Of a DNA stretch of 64,000 nucleotides, positions 47,244 to 59,900 are shown in pieces; the stretch's first letter is position 1; each line of letters opens with the position of its first letter. The position numbers were made by a program, and so were the translations under genes. Source of the stretch: Glandiceps talaboti (Eukaryota; Hemichordata; Enteropneusta; Spengelidae); NCBI RefSeq assembly GCF_964340395.1, contig NC_135565.1, forward strand, positions 13,971,209 to 14,035,208. The letters run 5' to 3'. The notes beneath the pieces are model-generated. The model saw only the letters and a list, made by a program, of their open reading frames with translations. It searched no databases and was not told where the DNA came from.

Positions 47244-48843
47244 ATTTTATAATTTTAACAGCATAACTAATCTAACTCGCCCATTGTACAGACAAGTCAA
47301 ATATTTTTTGTAGACTAACAACAATTTTTTTTTCTGTAAATGTTTGCAATTCTCCAACCATACATTAGTCTTGGCAATAACATTTTAACTACTGCTTGGT
47401 AAAAAAAGGAATAGTCTAATATTAGTTACTGTCCAGTCAGTGCTAAATAGCTTTTTTGAAATAATTGTAATACATTTCTAAAAGGCTGTAAGGAGTTTTA
47501 GTAAAGAGCTTAACTGACATATCGGGTATATACAATGACCAAGTGACTTGAACCTAGTCACTGACTACACCCTCAGTAGCTAAGCTTAAAAACACCAGAA
47601 ACTCACATAAAACTGTGTAATTCCATGAAATATTATTACACATGTCGGCAAGTCACAAATGCTTTCCTCTGTGACAACAATGAGTATTAAACATTATAAG
47701 AAACTACCAAAGTAAATGGAATGTCTCTTATTGGAATTGGTGTACTGTATGCAAAGCAAAAGCACACCAGCACACCATCAGAAATAACATGGGGCTTCCA
47801 ATGTAAACACAAATACACGCTACTGAGGCAGTAGTCATTAGACATAAGAACTCTATACAGCCAAGGACCATGTGATTTAGAATAACCCTTTCCAGACACA
47901 GTGTCGTTTGTGTATGCATTAGTCATACAAGTCTGTCCAGCAGTGATATCTTTAAAGCTAGATACCCATACAGTTACAGTTTGTCGTGTGTTTTGAGAAG
48001 ATCAAAAACGAAACTCTGTACCCACATCAAAATGGGTTCTTTACTGATGGACATTTTGAGGAACTCAACAGTCACCCATGGTACTGTATCTGGAAAGGGT
48101 ATTTTTATGAGAATTTGAGCGTTTTTGATTAATCATACTTGAGAATCAACAAACCTAACTTACTGTATCACTGCAGCATAATATTTTTTATTTCAACTGC
48201 CCAAGTCAATAAAGAAAATCAAGCAATTGACAAGAATCTGTGGTTTTGACTGTCTTGTGATGGTGATCACGAATTCCTTTATACTGGCACTGTGCCAGCA
48301 TGTTAACCAATGAGATGATTGAATCCATGTGTGCCTGATGTGATGTGGTTAAAATTTATCACTTGGCTGATTGGTTGGTCAATGCGTGATCTTACCCTCT
48401 ACAAGAACTACACTACTTTGTAAATCATATTCTAAACTGCACTTAGAAAGAAAAATGAAAAGGTGGAGGAGGAAGAGAAGAAATATTTATCTTAGAACTC
48501 TATTTCTGTTCACTTCCACAATATGAATGTGGTGATTGCAACCATTCTCACAAGCAAGAGCATTCTTTTCTAAATAAATGAAACAAAAATGGCTGGTGAT
48601 TTTACAATGACTGCAAATTTTAAAACTTGGAGAAAACATTTGGTCACAATGTGTGACGTCCATGATGGCGTGTAGCACGGTGGTGATGTACTCACGAGAT
48701 AATTCTCATAAGCTTCTCTGAATGCAGAAGTGTCAACCATGATATTGAATAAATTACACCAACTCTGTCATAGAACCAGACAGAACAACAGGCTTTCAGA
48801 ATGAAAAGATACAATAGCAGCCATTTGGTGTACAAAGGTTGTG

Positions 48844-48846
<3 letters not shown>

Positions 48847-48933
<87 letters not shown>
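48847..48933 (+). repeat. (CT)n microsatellite, about 43 units
   Basis: Uninterrupted CT dinucleotide repeat. The Leu/Ser frame across it is an artefact. Confidence 0.97.
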
Positions 48934-48935
<2 letters not shown>

Positions 48936-50355
48936 ACAATTATTACTATAATGGCCAAATTTAAAAAAAAATGTGTTTCCGATAATCCGCCGTCCCTAAA
49001 CATTTGTTAACATCTTAACAAAAAATGCTGAGGACATCTTTGTTGTCCTGACCTTCAAATACATCTATTTTCTTTCCCCAGTGATGCCAGCTCCGTGATA
49101 TTTGATCAAACTATCACAGACTGGTCGAAGGGGTATTTAGACCGACAATTCATCTATCTTTGAGTCTGCAATGTTTTCGAAAAAAAACAAAAAACAATAT
49201 TAATAAAATAAATTCCCGACTTACCTAGCTACCCTGTGTTCTTAGGGCGAGGTATCGGAAACACAACTGTTGGCCTAATGGAATCAGAGTCATATATATC
49301 GTTTATTTAGACATAAAAAGTTTATTTGTGCCCAAAACCTTTGATCCCTTCTGTATTTGTTTGGATAATGGACACAACTTTCATAAAATTGACAGATATA
49401 TTTAAAATCTACTAAAATATCTCTATATCTTATTCCTCTTTGACGAGCACTACAATTTGAAAGAAAGATATTTAGGAATCTAAAAGGATACCCTATAGCT
49501 TTAGATACCAGTGGAGTTTTGCATGGCGTCCATCTCAAGCAGGAAGTTTTCCCAGTATCCTTTGCGGAAAAAGTTCAGTGATAGAATTTTAACATATCTA
49601 AAGTTGTATAACTTTCATATGTTACGTTGTATTTCTAAAATTGACATACATACAAAGAAAAGCTATATCTAAAAGTGCAAATATGTTTGATTGGGCCTTT
49701 CCCTTCACCACAACACATTCATGCATAATCTACAACGATCTCCATTCGCTATTATCTTTTATCCCTATGTTTTAGGACTCCACTTTTAAAACTGTTCGCT
49801 ATGACATGCTTCTGTTGGGAAATATGCAATTTCGCAGACATACAATTTTTTGTATAAATTTAGGTACCAAAATTTGTAAAACAGTATACTATAGTTCAGT
49901 ACAATGATACTAATTTTGTTCACTTTCTCCTTAAATAAAGCTAATGATAATAATAATGATAATACAATAACAATGCAAAACTATAAATTGAAATGACATG
50001 AGGGCTTATCAGGTTGTAGTTCACTTACAAATTCATTTATACGGCAGTTTCATTGGATAATAATAACTTATAGACTAATGAAGAGTGTACATGTACATGT
50101 ATATCAAATTAATATTCTATCAATTCTAAAACTATAAAATATAGAATCAAGGAATATCTAAATCTAATATGTCAAATGAAAACACGGCAGGTCTATAATT
50201 ATCATAGTGCGACTGGTGCAAAAGAAGTAAAAATAATACTATAAAATATGTACAATTTAGGTATCAGATGTTTGATATCTAAATGTAATTGTTTACATGA
50301 ACATTCAATTTGCTTAAAAGTAACCTATTAACTAATACTCTGCTTGGTTTATACT

Positions 50356-50455
50356 TAAAGCCCCATCATTCAATCCCAGGTTCTCATATTAGTGTTATCT
50401 TATCAGTGAATCAATAACTAGGTAAAATCCATGTTTTGTTTAGGACCAACTCTTT
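50356..50455 (+). repeat. Dispersed repeat copy (family of 7636 and 12048)
   Basis: AAAGCCCC...TTCAATCCCAGGTTCTCATA followed by TTAGTGTTATCTTATCAGTG matches the plus strand at 7636 and the minus strand of the 12 kb array. Confidence 0.65.
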
Positions 50456-50669
50456 CTATAGCTCTGCTAATTATAATTATGTCTCTAGTTTACCCCTAAT
50501 CCAACACGGACCTTAAGTTTTAAGCATTGTCTGATAGGCAATAGGGTCCCACATTTATTACTACTATTATTCAACTACAGCTGGTATATATACACGATTT
50601 GGATCATCTAAGCATGATTTCGATGATCATTCAGAAAGATGATATGCCACGTGCATTAATGGGGAACGC

Positions 50670-50900
50670 CACTCCAGGAAATGAGACATTTTCATAAACT
50701 TTGGGTTTTAGAGAGTCGTGTCAAAATTTCACATCACCAACAATTACTTGCGATTTCAGAGAAACAAGAAGTAGTTAATCGTATGCTTTTATAGGGTATC
50801 TTTTCAATGGGTTATTGCATCATGGGAGTCATCAGAAATCGTGTATTCAATGGTTGAACACTATAATATTCATGAGTACAAAAATGCATTACACTTCAGT
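50670..50900 (+). repeat. Dispersed repeat, copy B
   Basis: Same order of strings as at 25520-25745 (CAATTACTT, TTTCAGAGAAACA, TGGGAGTCAT, CAGAAATCG, TGGTTGAACA, ATATTCATGAG). Confidence 0.65.
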
Positions 50901-51168
50901 GTAAAACAACTGTCATGTGCTATCAGCACGGATCTACTACATAGTTCCTTACTTAGCATTGTCTATGAACATTGAATCGTTGAATATAAAGTTACAGAAT
51001 CACATAATTTGAGGCTGAAGTGTTGGTAGCTGGATATGACGTATATATTGGGTCCAGATGGAATTACAATAACTAAAGAGATTCACAGGTTTCTGTTGAA
51101 GTAACTTATCATACAGACCTAAATTACTGTTCATCTACAATTGATATCTGAGTGTTACCACGACTTTG

Positions 51169-51174
51169 TTTAAT
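51169..51174 (-). terminator. TnT: Candidate polyadenylation signal of troponin T (ATTAAA)
   Basis: ATTAAA on the minus strand lies about 105 nt past the troponin T stop codon. It is the commonest variant signal. The actual cleavage site is unknown. Confidence 0.4.
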
Positions 51175-51277
51175 GCTTTGAAAGTATGTATTGTTCATGC
51201 ACAATTGTTTTGATAGTGATATATCTTCTGATAGAATTTCTCCTTCCACATAAGTGACTTCGAGTCGACGACAATTG

Positions 51278-51304
51278 TTAGTACAGCTTCACAAGAGGTG
51301 GTGG
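51278..51304 (-). CDS. TnT: Troponin T terminal coding exon 12
   Basis: Acceptor TTTGTTTCCAG|CCA, in phase 0 after exon 11; encodes PPPLVKLY and TAA (51280-51278). It was chosen because the acceptor is strong and the frame closes at once. If the preceding intron is retained, the frame instead runs to 51485. Confidence 0.6.
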   Translation of the reverse strand, partial: PPPLVKLY

Positions 51305-51994
51305 CTGGAAACAAAGAGGAAAGAAGTTCATAGTTAAGAGCTCTGGAAGTTGAACGTTCGACTAAGGAAACATTTAGACAGACGTGTATTTGATGATAAC
51401 CCGATAAGAAAATCAGGATGCATCGAGAGAGGCAAGGTTGGGCCGAAGTATACAGGAGGCAGGGTTGGTCTTTGATGGGCTTCATCAATGAACATCCACC
51501 AGACAAAAGTGTGTCCAGTTGCTCTGTTGGTTTATAAGCTTGGATAGTACGTAACCATAGTAACATCGGCCAAAGTAATTGTAATCGCATAAGTTTTTAA
51601 TAAGATATGAAACACAACTTAGTTGGTTTGATGTGTTTTTGTTCTTTATATTGTCGAAAAAGTTGACTGGTTTTACCTTTGATGAAGTGTTGTTATCGGT
51701 TGGCTTAGATGTTTCAAACATAGCCAGGCGACCCCTGACCCCACCTTTACCAATGCTGCCTTCATCACGGTCTCGTTGAATACGTGACTTTGGAGAGAAA
51801 GTATTTGAATTCTGAGGAGATAAAAATTAAATCGATAATTCAAATTTTGCTTGTTGAATTAAGACATACATTAATCATTCGACCTTAACAGGAAATGTAT
51901 TTAGTCCGAGTTTCGCAAACATCAACACATGATTAATCGTTGTCATTGCAACAAACTGTTGTCTCTATTTTGTTGTCGCTGTCTTTGTCGTATA

Positions 51995-52046
<52 letters not shown>

Positions 52047-53860
52047 GGTGGTGGTGGTGGTGGTGGTGGTGGTGGTGGTGTAATCATTGTTATATTCTTT
52101 TTGACCTTGTCATTATCGTGGAATTAAATATTAAGTTAAGTTTAAATTTGTTGGAAACGTGAATTATCATATCATAAATGTATGTACATCCTAATGTGAA
52201 CTAGCCCAAGGACTACAAATCTGAAGTCCATATTCACAGTATCTTCAGAATGATTTAAAAGCCAATGACCAGTCTCAAAACTAAACATGAACACGGTTGC
52301 TAGAACATGTAGTCAATATAAATATATTCTTATAATAATCTTCATATCATGTCATATGTAGTCAATATTGTATATGAAACAATATTTGTACTCACCTGGT
52401 CTTCTGAGATAAAGTCTTTGTAACGGCTGACTCTTCCGACTTGACCCAAGATTTTTGGTTTGTTTGACCTAAGGCAGACAAGGTGGATTTAGTCAGACAA
52501 ATATTGAAATTAATTAATATGAAGATAACACTTATATAAAAAGAAATTATACTTAAATGACAAAGTGCATATAATAAGACATTTAAAATATTAACGTAGA
52601 AAACATAGGAAATAAACTCTTTAAATTTTTGTTGTTATCTTATTCACTTATTCTCACTTACAAACTTATTACTATTATAAAAAATCAAAGGGTCGGCGTA
52701 CACATTTGAGAAATAGAGATCAAAGTGATCTCAAAATTTTTACTTATTTTTGGAATCCAATATGGCCGCCGACTGTGTAATAACTTATAACCGCTATGAG
52801 AAAATATTGACGATTTACTTGAAAACAAAACGGTGGACCGAAAATTTCTTTTATTACTTCGAAAGGACCAGGAACAAGCTTTATGACAACGTTTTTGATT
52901 GAATTGAAGAACTTTAATTTTAACGAGATTTTTTTTAAGGAATGCTTTGGGCTAAACTACTTTTTTCTTCTTTCGTGGCCAATTGGTTTTATATTCAGTC
53001 TCTCGTCTAAGCATTCGCGTTGTTTGTTCCTATATAATAGTACCCGACAAAACATGTCAAATGGTTCAATTGAGTGACCAAGATAAAGGTATGTGTACTT
53101 ACGCATTTCTCATGACACCCAGTCTTTGCGTCAGTTCATTTAACTGTGAAAAAAGAACAGAACATATGAGTTTCCAATATTTTAAAGGGTTTGTCATTAA
53201 CCAGTATTAACAACGAAATGCGGCATAATAGAAAACATATTCCATATCTTTCAGCGAGTCGATTGATGTTGAAACTGAAATTAACAAATAATTAACGCTA
53301 CCAACCAAGCGATATCCAGTTTCTGTGGTATATAATACCACTTAATACCTTCTGAAAGTTAGGTTAACATTCCTTTTAATTGTCATCATGTTATTCTTCA
53401 CGTGTCTACAGAAAAAAAAGTTAAAAACAATAAACTTGTAACAAAAAGGGAATATTGTTGTTACCCTTACATCATAAGCCTGTCGTTCTTTGCGTTGACG
53501 TAGATCATAAACTGCACAGAGCACCTCTTCCAGATGTTTGTGAAGTTCAACAGCATAATCTTTCATTTCTCGCTTGGAACCTCCAGTTAACAGTGGTGGA
53601 ATCCTTTCTGCCAATACGTTTGCTCTCTTATCTGCTAGTTCACCTCTGCTCATTCTTGCGTCTTCCTTTGCACGACGGATGTTTTCCTGGTGGTTTCGGA
53701 TGTAAAAGTAACCATAAGTACAATCATAGGCACTTCTTTTCAGGTGATGAGCTGTTTTAAATATGTGTACTCGAATACCAAATCAATGTTAAAGTATACA
53801 CTAAAGTCATAAATTAGCACAAATTATATGAAAACATAGTATGCCATTCTCATTTGATAA

Positions 53861-53955
<95 letters not shown>

Positions 53956-56900
53956 AAATAAGAAAGTTATTACATACTTTGAGATTCAAGTGACCAGCCA
54001 ATAGGGCGATTCCTTTGTTAGTATTCACTTGGTTCTTTCTTTTTTCGGCTAGTTCGGCTTTTTGGCGTTCTTCTCTCTCTTTACGTAAGCGCACTTCCTC
54101 CTACAGATAGAACATAGTTGCAGCATTATTAATCAGACAGACTCGATTAATCAGAATTAATAAGTAAATGATTGCACATTCCTCATCATAACGAGTTTGT
54201 GTCGGATCTATTAGACCCTGAACCGCAACAAGTATGATGAAGATTATACAAATTAAACATCAAATTTAAACCAGTCTGAAGCATTCGCCAAAAATACTGG
54301 TTTTGTTCATACTATATCAATACAGAATTCTTCTTGTAGGCAACGTTCACCGTGCTATGATCAAAATAGTACTGAAAGTACAGAAAGAATCGAAATTAAT
54401 ATTGTGTGCCATGGTCATATATTCGCAATGGCTAGCTATACGTTAACATGGCCCCAATGCAATGAGTAAATTATTATAAATATTAGAATCAGTTTATATT
54501 CCTTGACAAACCAGAAAACAATACCTCGGCTTTCTTTTTCATTTGTGTGTCCCGTTCTTGTCTCGCTTTTTCATCAGCTTCCCTTTCCTGCAATCTACGT
54601 TCCTGTGATATAAATAATGATAAAGGTGAGATATTACATGTACAATAGATGTGGATAGAATGTACATCAAATATTTTAAGCCAACTATAAATTAGTATTA
54701 CTTATATGAACAAAGTAATCTTAAGATGGTGTAAAGACATGCATGGCCATAATGATTGGTGACTGTCATGGTTTATGAATGATAGTATGTGTACAATGAC
54801 CTTATTTTACTAAACCCCCACCCTCCCGATATTTTACAATGATATGGGGTTGGCTAGCGATCAGAGGTCGGAATCACAATACGGAAACACCCACGTAACG
54901 TCATAATGCTTCCAATATGAGTTAGACTGACAAATCCTCTCACATGGTAGGCCCATAAAAATACATGCACGCTGATAACACAGACTCCTAGTACATTACA
55001 TATAGGTAAATTGTAGCCCCATTGGATAGTGCGACTAAAGGTAAAATGCATGTAATAAATTAACTCTTTATTTTTACTTTAACTCGATTACTTTACATCA
55101 TCAATTGCCCCAATACAATTATGTACTTGTAATATTAACATATATAGTTACATCTATTAGTCTACTTTCATATGTAACCATTCTATGGTTTAGTCTTCTC
55201 TCGTTCATGTAAACACAGATGCAGTCTATTTTTTTTTAAATATTTAATCGTGGTTCACCCTACTATGTTTCAATTTGATACAGTCTACATTTATTAATCA
55301 TGATATCATGGTTCACCCTTCTCTGTTTCAATTTGATATGGTATACTTGTATTCATCATGATATGATTTACCCTTCTCTGTTTCAGTTTTTCCCATTCTT
55401 CTTTCTCCTTCTGTCGCTGTGCTTCTCTTTCTTCAATTAATTGTCTCTCTTTACGTTCTTGTTCCTGTTTTCTCCACTCAGTAATTTCCTGAAAACGCAA
55501 CACAAATATTTGACTCCTTAATATTGTTCTTTAACGGCGGTTCTTTGCATCATTTAAAAGTCGTCAGTTCCATAGTCTTATAATAAGATCTCGAGTCTGT
55601 GCTCCGAAGGTTGCCGAACAAACGCCGAAGGGTGACAGTACTCGGGGCGCACGTAAACGCCCTCGATTGTACCTTTCATTTATGATATTTAAATAAAGCC
55701 GGAAGGTTTAGCAGCTAGACCAGTTCCAAAAACCTAGCATAACATTATATTATATTTTTACGATCACAGAGTTAACAATATCTGCTTGTGAATGTAACAT
55801 AACCATATATATAACTTTTCTTTTGAATAAAATGAATGTACTTACTGCTAGTTCAGTTTTTGCGTCACCCTCCTCACCTAGCTTTATTGACGATTGAGTC
55901 CTGGAATACAAAACAACGAGGGGATTTCAGAGAACGTAGCATTTATGTACGCCTAATACCCGAACTCATGTCATTCGCACTTCAAAACTGAGAAATCACT
56001 ATTACAACATAAATAAACGAAATTCCAGCCACAATACTTTCATTCATAGACCTTCCGTTGGTGGAGGGTCTATGACACACTGCATAACAATCCAGTTGTC
56101 ATTGTCAAACTATACCCTTGATTGACAGGATGCCAATCGCTATCAAACCCACTAGAAAACATATCTAAACGACAGTACTATAAGGAATGATAGAGATATA
56201 GATAAAAACATTAAATATAAAAAGGCAAACAAAATATCAATGCAAACATGTTTGAAATAGAAACTATCAAGAAAGAAACTAATTTAAAAATGGAAAATTA
56301 CACTCCATGACAAGCTTGACACTAGTAAGCAAATATCAACATTTTACCATACTATTCTTGGAGGTGTTTTGAAACCAAAGGTTGAATTCGAACTCCTTAA
56401 ATTTAGCATGCATATATAAAATGGAAGAAAATAACAAAAAATGAAAGGTATTTGTAAGTATTGTATACATTCACACAAGCAAAAGTCTAAATGCGATGAT
56501 TAACTCTTACGATCCAAATAACACCTCGGTACAAATAAACTGTAGTCGTCGAATACCTGTTTCTTTCTTTCATTTGAATCATAAAATATGTTAATCAACA
56601 AATCCTCCAATCTATCAACAGATAATGTTATACTCCAGGTTAACATTCAATTTGATAATTATACTTACGAACGTCGTCGAGTGTCTTTGTACTGTTCATC
56701 TTTCTTGGATTCAGCATCAAATGTTTCGCTTCGACCATTTAACTGAATACAAAGTGAAAGTTCAATGTATCAACTCTTTTGAGAGATGCCAAAACAAAAC
56801 TGTGGCTAGTTTTAATATGAAGTACCAATTCAGGGCAAGGATGTTTCGCAACTACGTCACAAATTGTACTTCCTTCTTTTCAAAAAAGAAAATCGGTCTT

Positions 56901-59900
56901 CTTAAGTTTCAAATAACACTTCCCCGAGGGTGGTGAGGTACTCTGATGGGTAATGGGCACAGGTGTACCCTGGTGGATTCAAATTACAAGCATAACGCAA
57001 ACGCTACAAAAAATCAACAACTTGGGATCAAATGTCTACATGTCAGCCCAAAACAAAGGATCAAATATATACATTGAGCCTAAAAATAATATACGAGTCG
57101 AAGGCCTCGGAAGAATGTGAACATTGGCAACCTGGAAACTAAATATATGGGGTTAAACCTATACATAATTTTAAAAAATCAAGTCAAATCTCTACCTGAA
57201 TCGCAAATGGGGTCAAACCCTTGGTATATATGTAACCTACATACCCTTCATATGTGAGGTCCCCCCCCCCTCCCAAACTCCAAATCGAATTGTATGATTC
57301 GAAGGATTTGATATCCATGCACTTTCGAAAGTAATTCCTTAAATAGTATGGTGAAAATAATCAAACTAATAATGAGGATTTCTTAACAGTTCTTTTATAA
57401 AACATAATTCAAAACAAAAACGTACAGTTAGAGACAAGATTATTGATTGGCGGGCATATCATCTCCATTGCAATTTTGACACATCAATGGACGTTTTAAT
57501 CAATAAATATTTACTAACCATGCTAACAGGCTGGGATAATCGAAGGTTTTCCTTATCTATGTGAACATGAATTATTAGCGATTGTTTTTCCCGTTGTGAT
57601 AACCCATAGTAAAGTCCATAGCACAGAATAGTTCAATGAAGAAAGCCCCTCAAAACAGCCAACTTTTTAATAGGTATGCTGGGTCAAAGGTCAACTAAAT
57701 ACCAATTGCAATACTGTCGACATGCCCAGCGAAATGTCCCAGTAAAGCATCTAGCGAAGTTGGCAATAGTAACGTGTACTACATTGTAAGTCAATAATCG
57801 AACAAAATTGTTACATCACTTCATATTCAGTAACACCACTGCACATACAATGTCCATGTCTTTTGGATCGTTTATAAATCGTGACCTTTCGTGACCTTTG
57901 ACATCATAAATCAAAGATGGCTACCCGTAATGGATGGAAATCTGATGAATGGATTCGTATGTAATGTGACCGGCATTTACCTGATGTGTTTCTCGCGTAG
58001 GCGTTGTAGTGAAACTATTCTGTATTGGCACCTCCTGATTTCTTACAGATTCACCAGCTGATGAAGGTGTTACATCGACGTCGCCATTAGCCTGTGCTTC
58101 CTCTGCAGCCTGTTGTGCAGCCCTGAAATAAGGAAAAATCCGTTATTCAAAATAACAATTTACTTGTCAGAAACAAAAACAAACGGTGATCGTTTGTCTT
58201 TGAACGAGGCTAAGGTTGACCATGGAAATATGGGTTGGCTGGTAACAATGATAAAAACGAAATTGTTATAAATCAAGTTCGGTTACTTGTCAGAAACAAA
58301 AACAAACGGTGATCGTTTGTCTTTGAACGAGGCTAAGGTTGACCATGGAAATATGGGTTGGCTGGTAACAATGATAAAAACGAAATTGTTATAAATCAAG
58401 TTCGGCCACAAAAAATACAATCGCCATCTAATAGCGAAATGGCGCCATCATACTAAATTGAGTCAATGTATTGAGTAGAATATGATATTGGTCGGGGATA
58501 GTAAAATCACCCATGACCAAGGTAATAGCAATCCGAATGCAGGACACAAGGTTTTGATGGAAAAAATGATGTAATGTATAATGAGATTTTTCCTCAATAG
58601 TTTTTTATCCAGAATATGTAAATGTGAATGATATTTTACTAGACAACACCAATCATAGATTATCAAATTGAAACATAGGCACTGAAGTAGACTTTGTGAG
58701 CGTATAGCAAAGATTTGAAAGTTTTTTGATAGAGATTCGTGCATTTGAGTTCATGTGACTGTCTACGATAATGAATGTTTTCAATCATACCCGGTGTACT
58801 CGCTTATATAACTTAATTATAGTGGATAAATATAAGCCTGGGCCCTATTTAGTACCTGTTGAAGGCTTTGCCTGGATTGATCTTGATATCGATGTGCAAT
58901 GGCGTGGACCAGTACACAAAACCATCAATTTATGAATGGTTGTGTAATTTGGACTCGAGCCAAGGTTAAAGTAATTTGAAATTCTCGTTAAATTCCGATA
59001 ATTCAGCAACGATAGACTCGTGTCTTTGGACGTCAAATAAATTACCAGGATATGTCAGACACGTCACTGAACAAAACACGCCCGAGAATAGCAATGCTAT
59101 AGTGAGCTATGAAGGCCAGGTGGATAATTGCTTGAACTCGCGAATATTTACTTCCGAATCGTGTCTAAAATTCGATAATTTGTCAAATGCAATAACTATT
59201 GTACCATGTCTAAAATCTCAAACAAATCTAAGTTTGTCCTGAAATTACTGCATATAGTGTCGTTTTTTTAATTTCACCCGTTTCGTGAATTTAGAATAAA
59301 CTAATCTTATGGTATTTGTCTTCCAGTGTAAGTGAAAATACTTGTTCTGGTTGGAAACAATACACTAACACTACCCTTGTAACACTTATCCAATTTTCAA
59401 TATAACACAACTTAAGCTCATTCTTTAGGATAACAAAACAAACTTGAAACAACTTGAATTCTATTCATTCATAACAGAGAAAACAATTGTTTCAACTATC
59501 ATTCATGGATCACGTACGTAAATAAAACATTCTCGTCGAAGACATACCGCCAGCCAAGAAGCATAAATGAATTACAGATTACTCGTGGTGAACAATTACT
59601 GCTATCTAATTATGTCACGGTCAAATGCCACCAAACAGTAGCAGGATAAAAACATGTAATACTAGATCTACAAAAATACGTCATCCCCGTGACGTCATCA
59701 AGCTCTGAATACGCATAATCAGGTTGAGACTACAATACCTATAATTATAGTATAGTAGTTAGTAATTGATGTAGTACTATGAGCGATCAATTTGTTCAAA
59801 CATCAAAATCTGTCAAATGTCTTGCAATCAATACACGGTACAGCTAAAATTATGTGCATTTTGTGTTTCATCACTCATGGGACATTACGATTTTGACACA

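Larger units (their letters stand above)
46226..51160. other. Intergenic region between convergent genes
   Basis: It holds a foldback element (46912-47243), a (CT)n tract (48847-48933) and two dispersed repeat copies (50356, 50670). Sequence around 49030-49975 ends in an AAT-rich tail and may be another old insertion. No gene is supported; the minus-strand 82-aa frame at 49290-49538 has no known domain. Confidence 0.5.

Noticed and set aside
48444-48497. Possible alternative last exon encoding KKNEKVEEEEKKYLS
   Set aside because: An acceptor (CTGCACTTAG) and an acidic/basic peptide are present, but the phase fits only exon 10 and not exon 11, and there is no match to a TnI tail.
52961-53210. 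Plus-strand frames opposite troponin T exon 9
   Set aside because: Antisense shadows of a well-supported exon; no domains.
53807-54094. 95-aa frame with a long Ser-Leu run
   Set aside because: It is troponin T exon 7 read on through its donor into the (CT)n intronic repeat; the splice donor at 53978 ends the exon.
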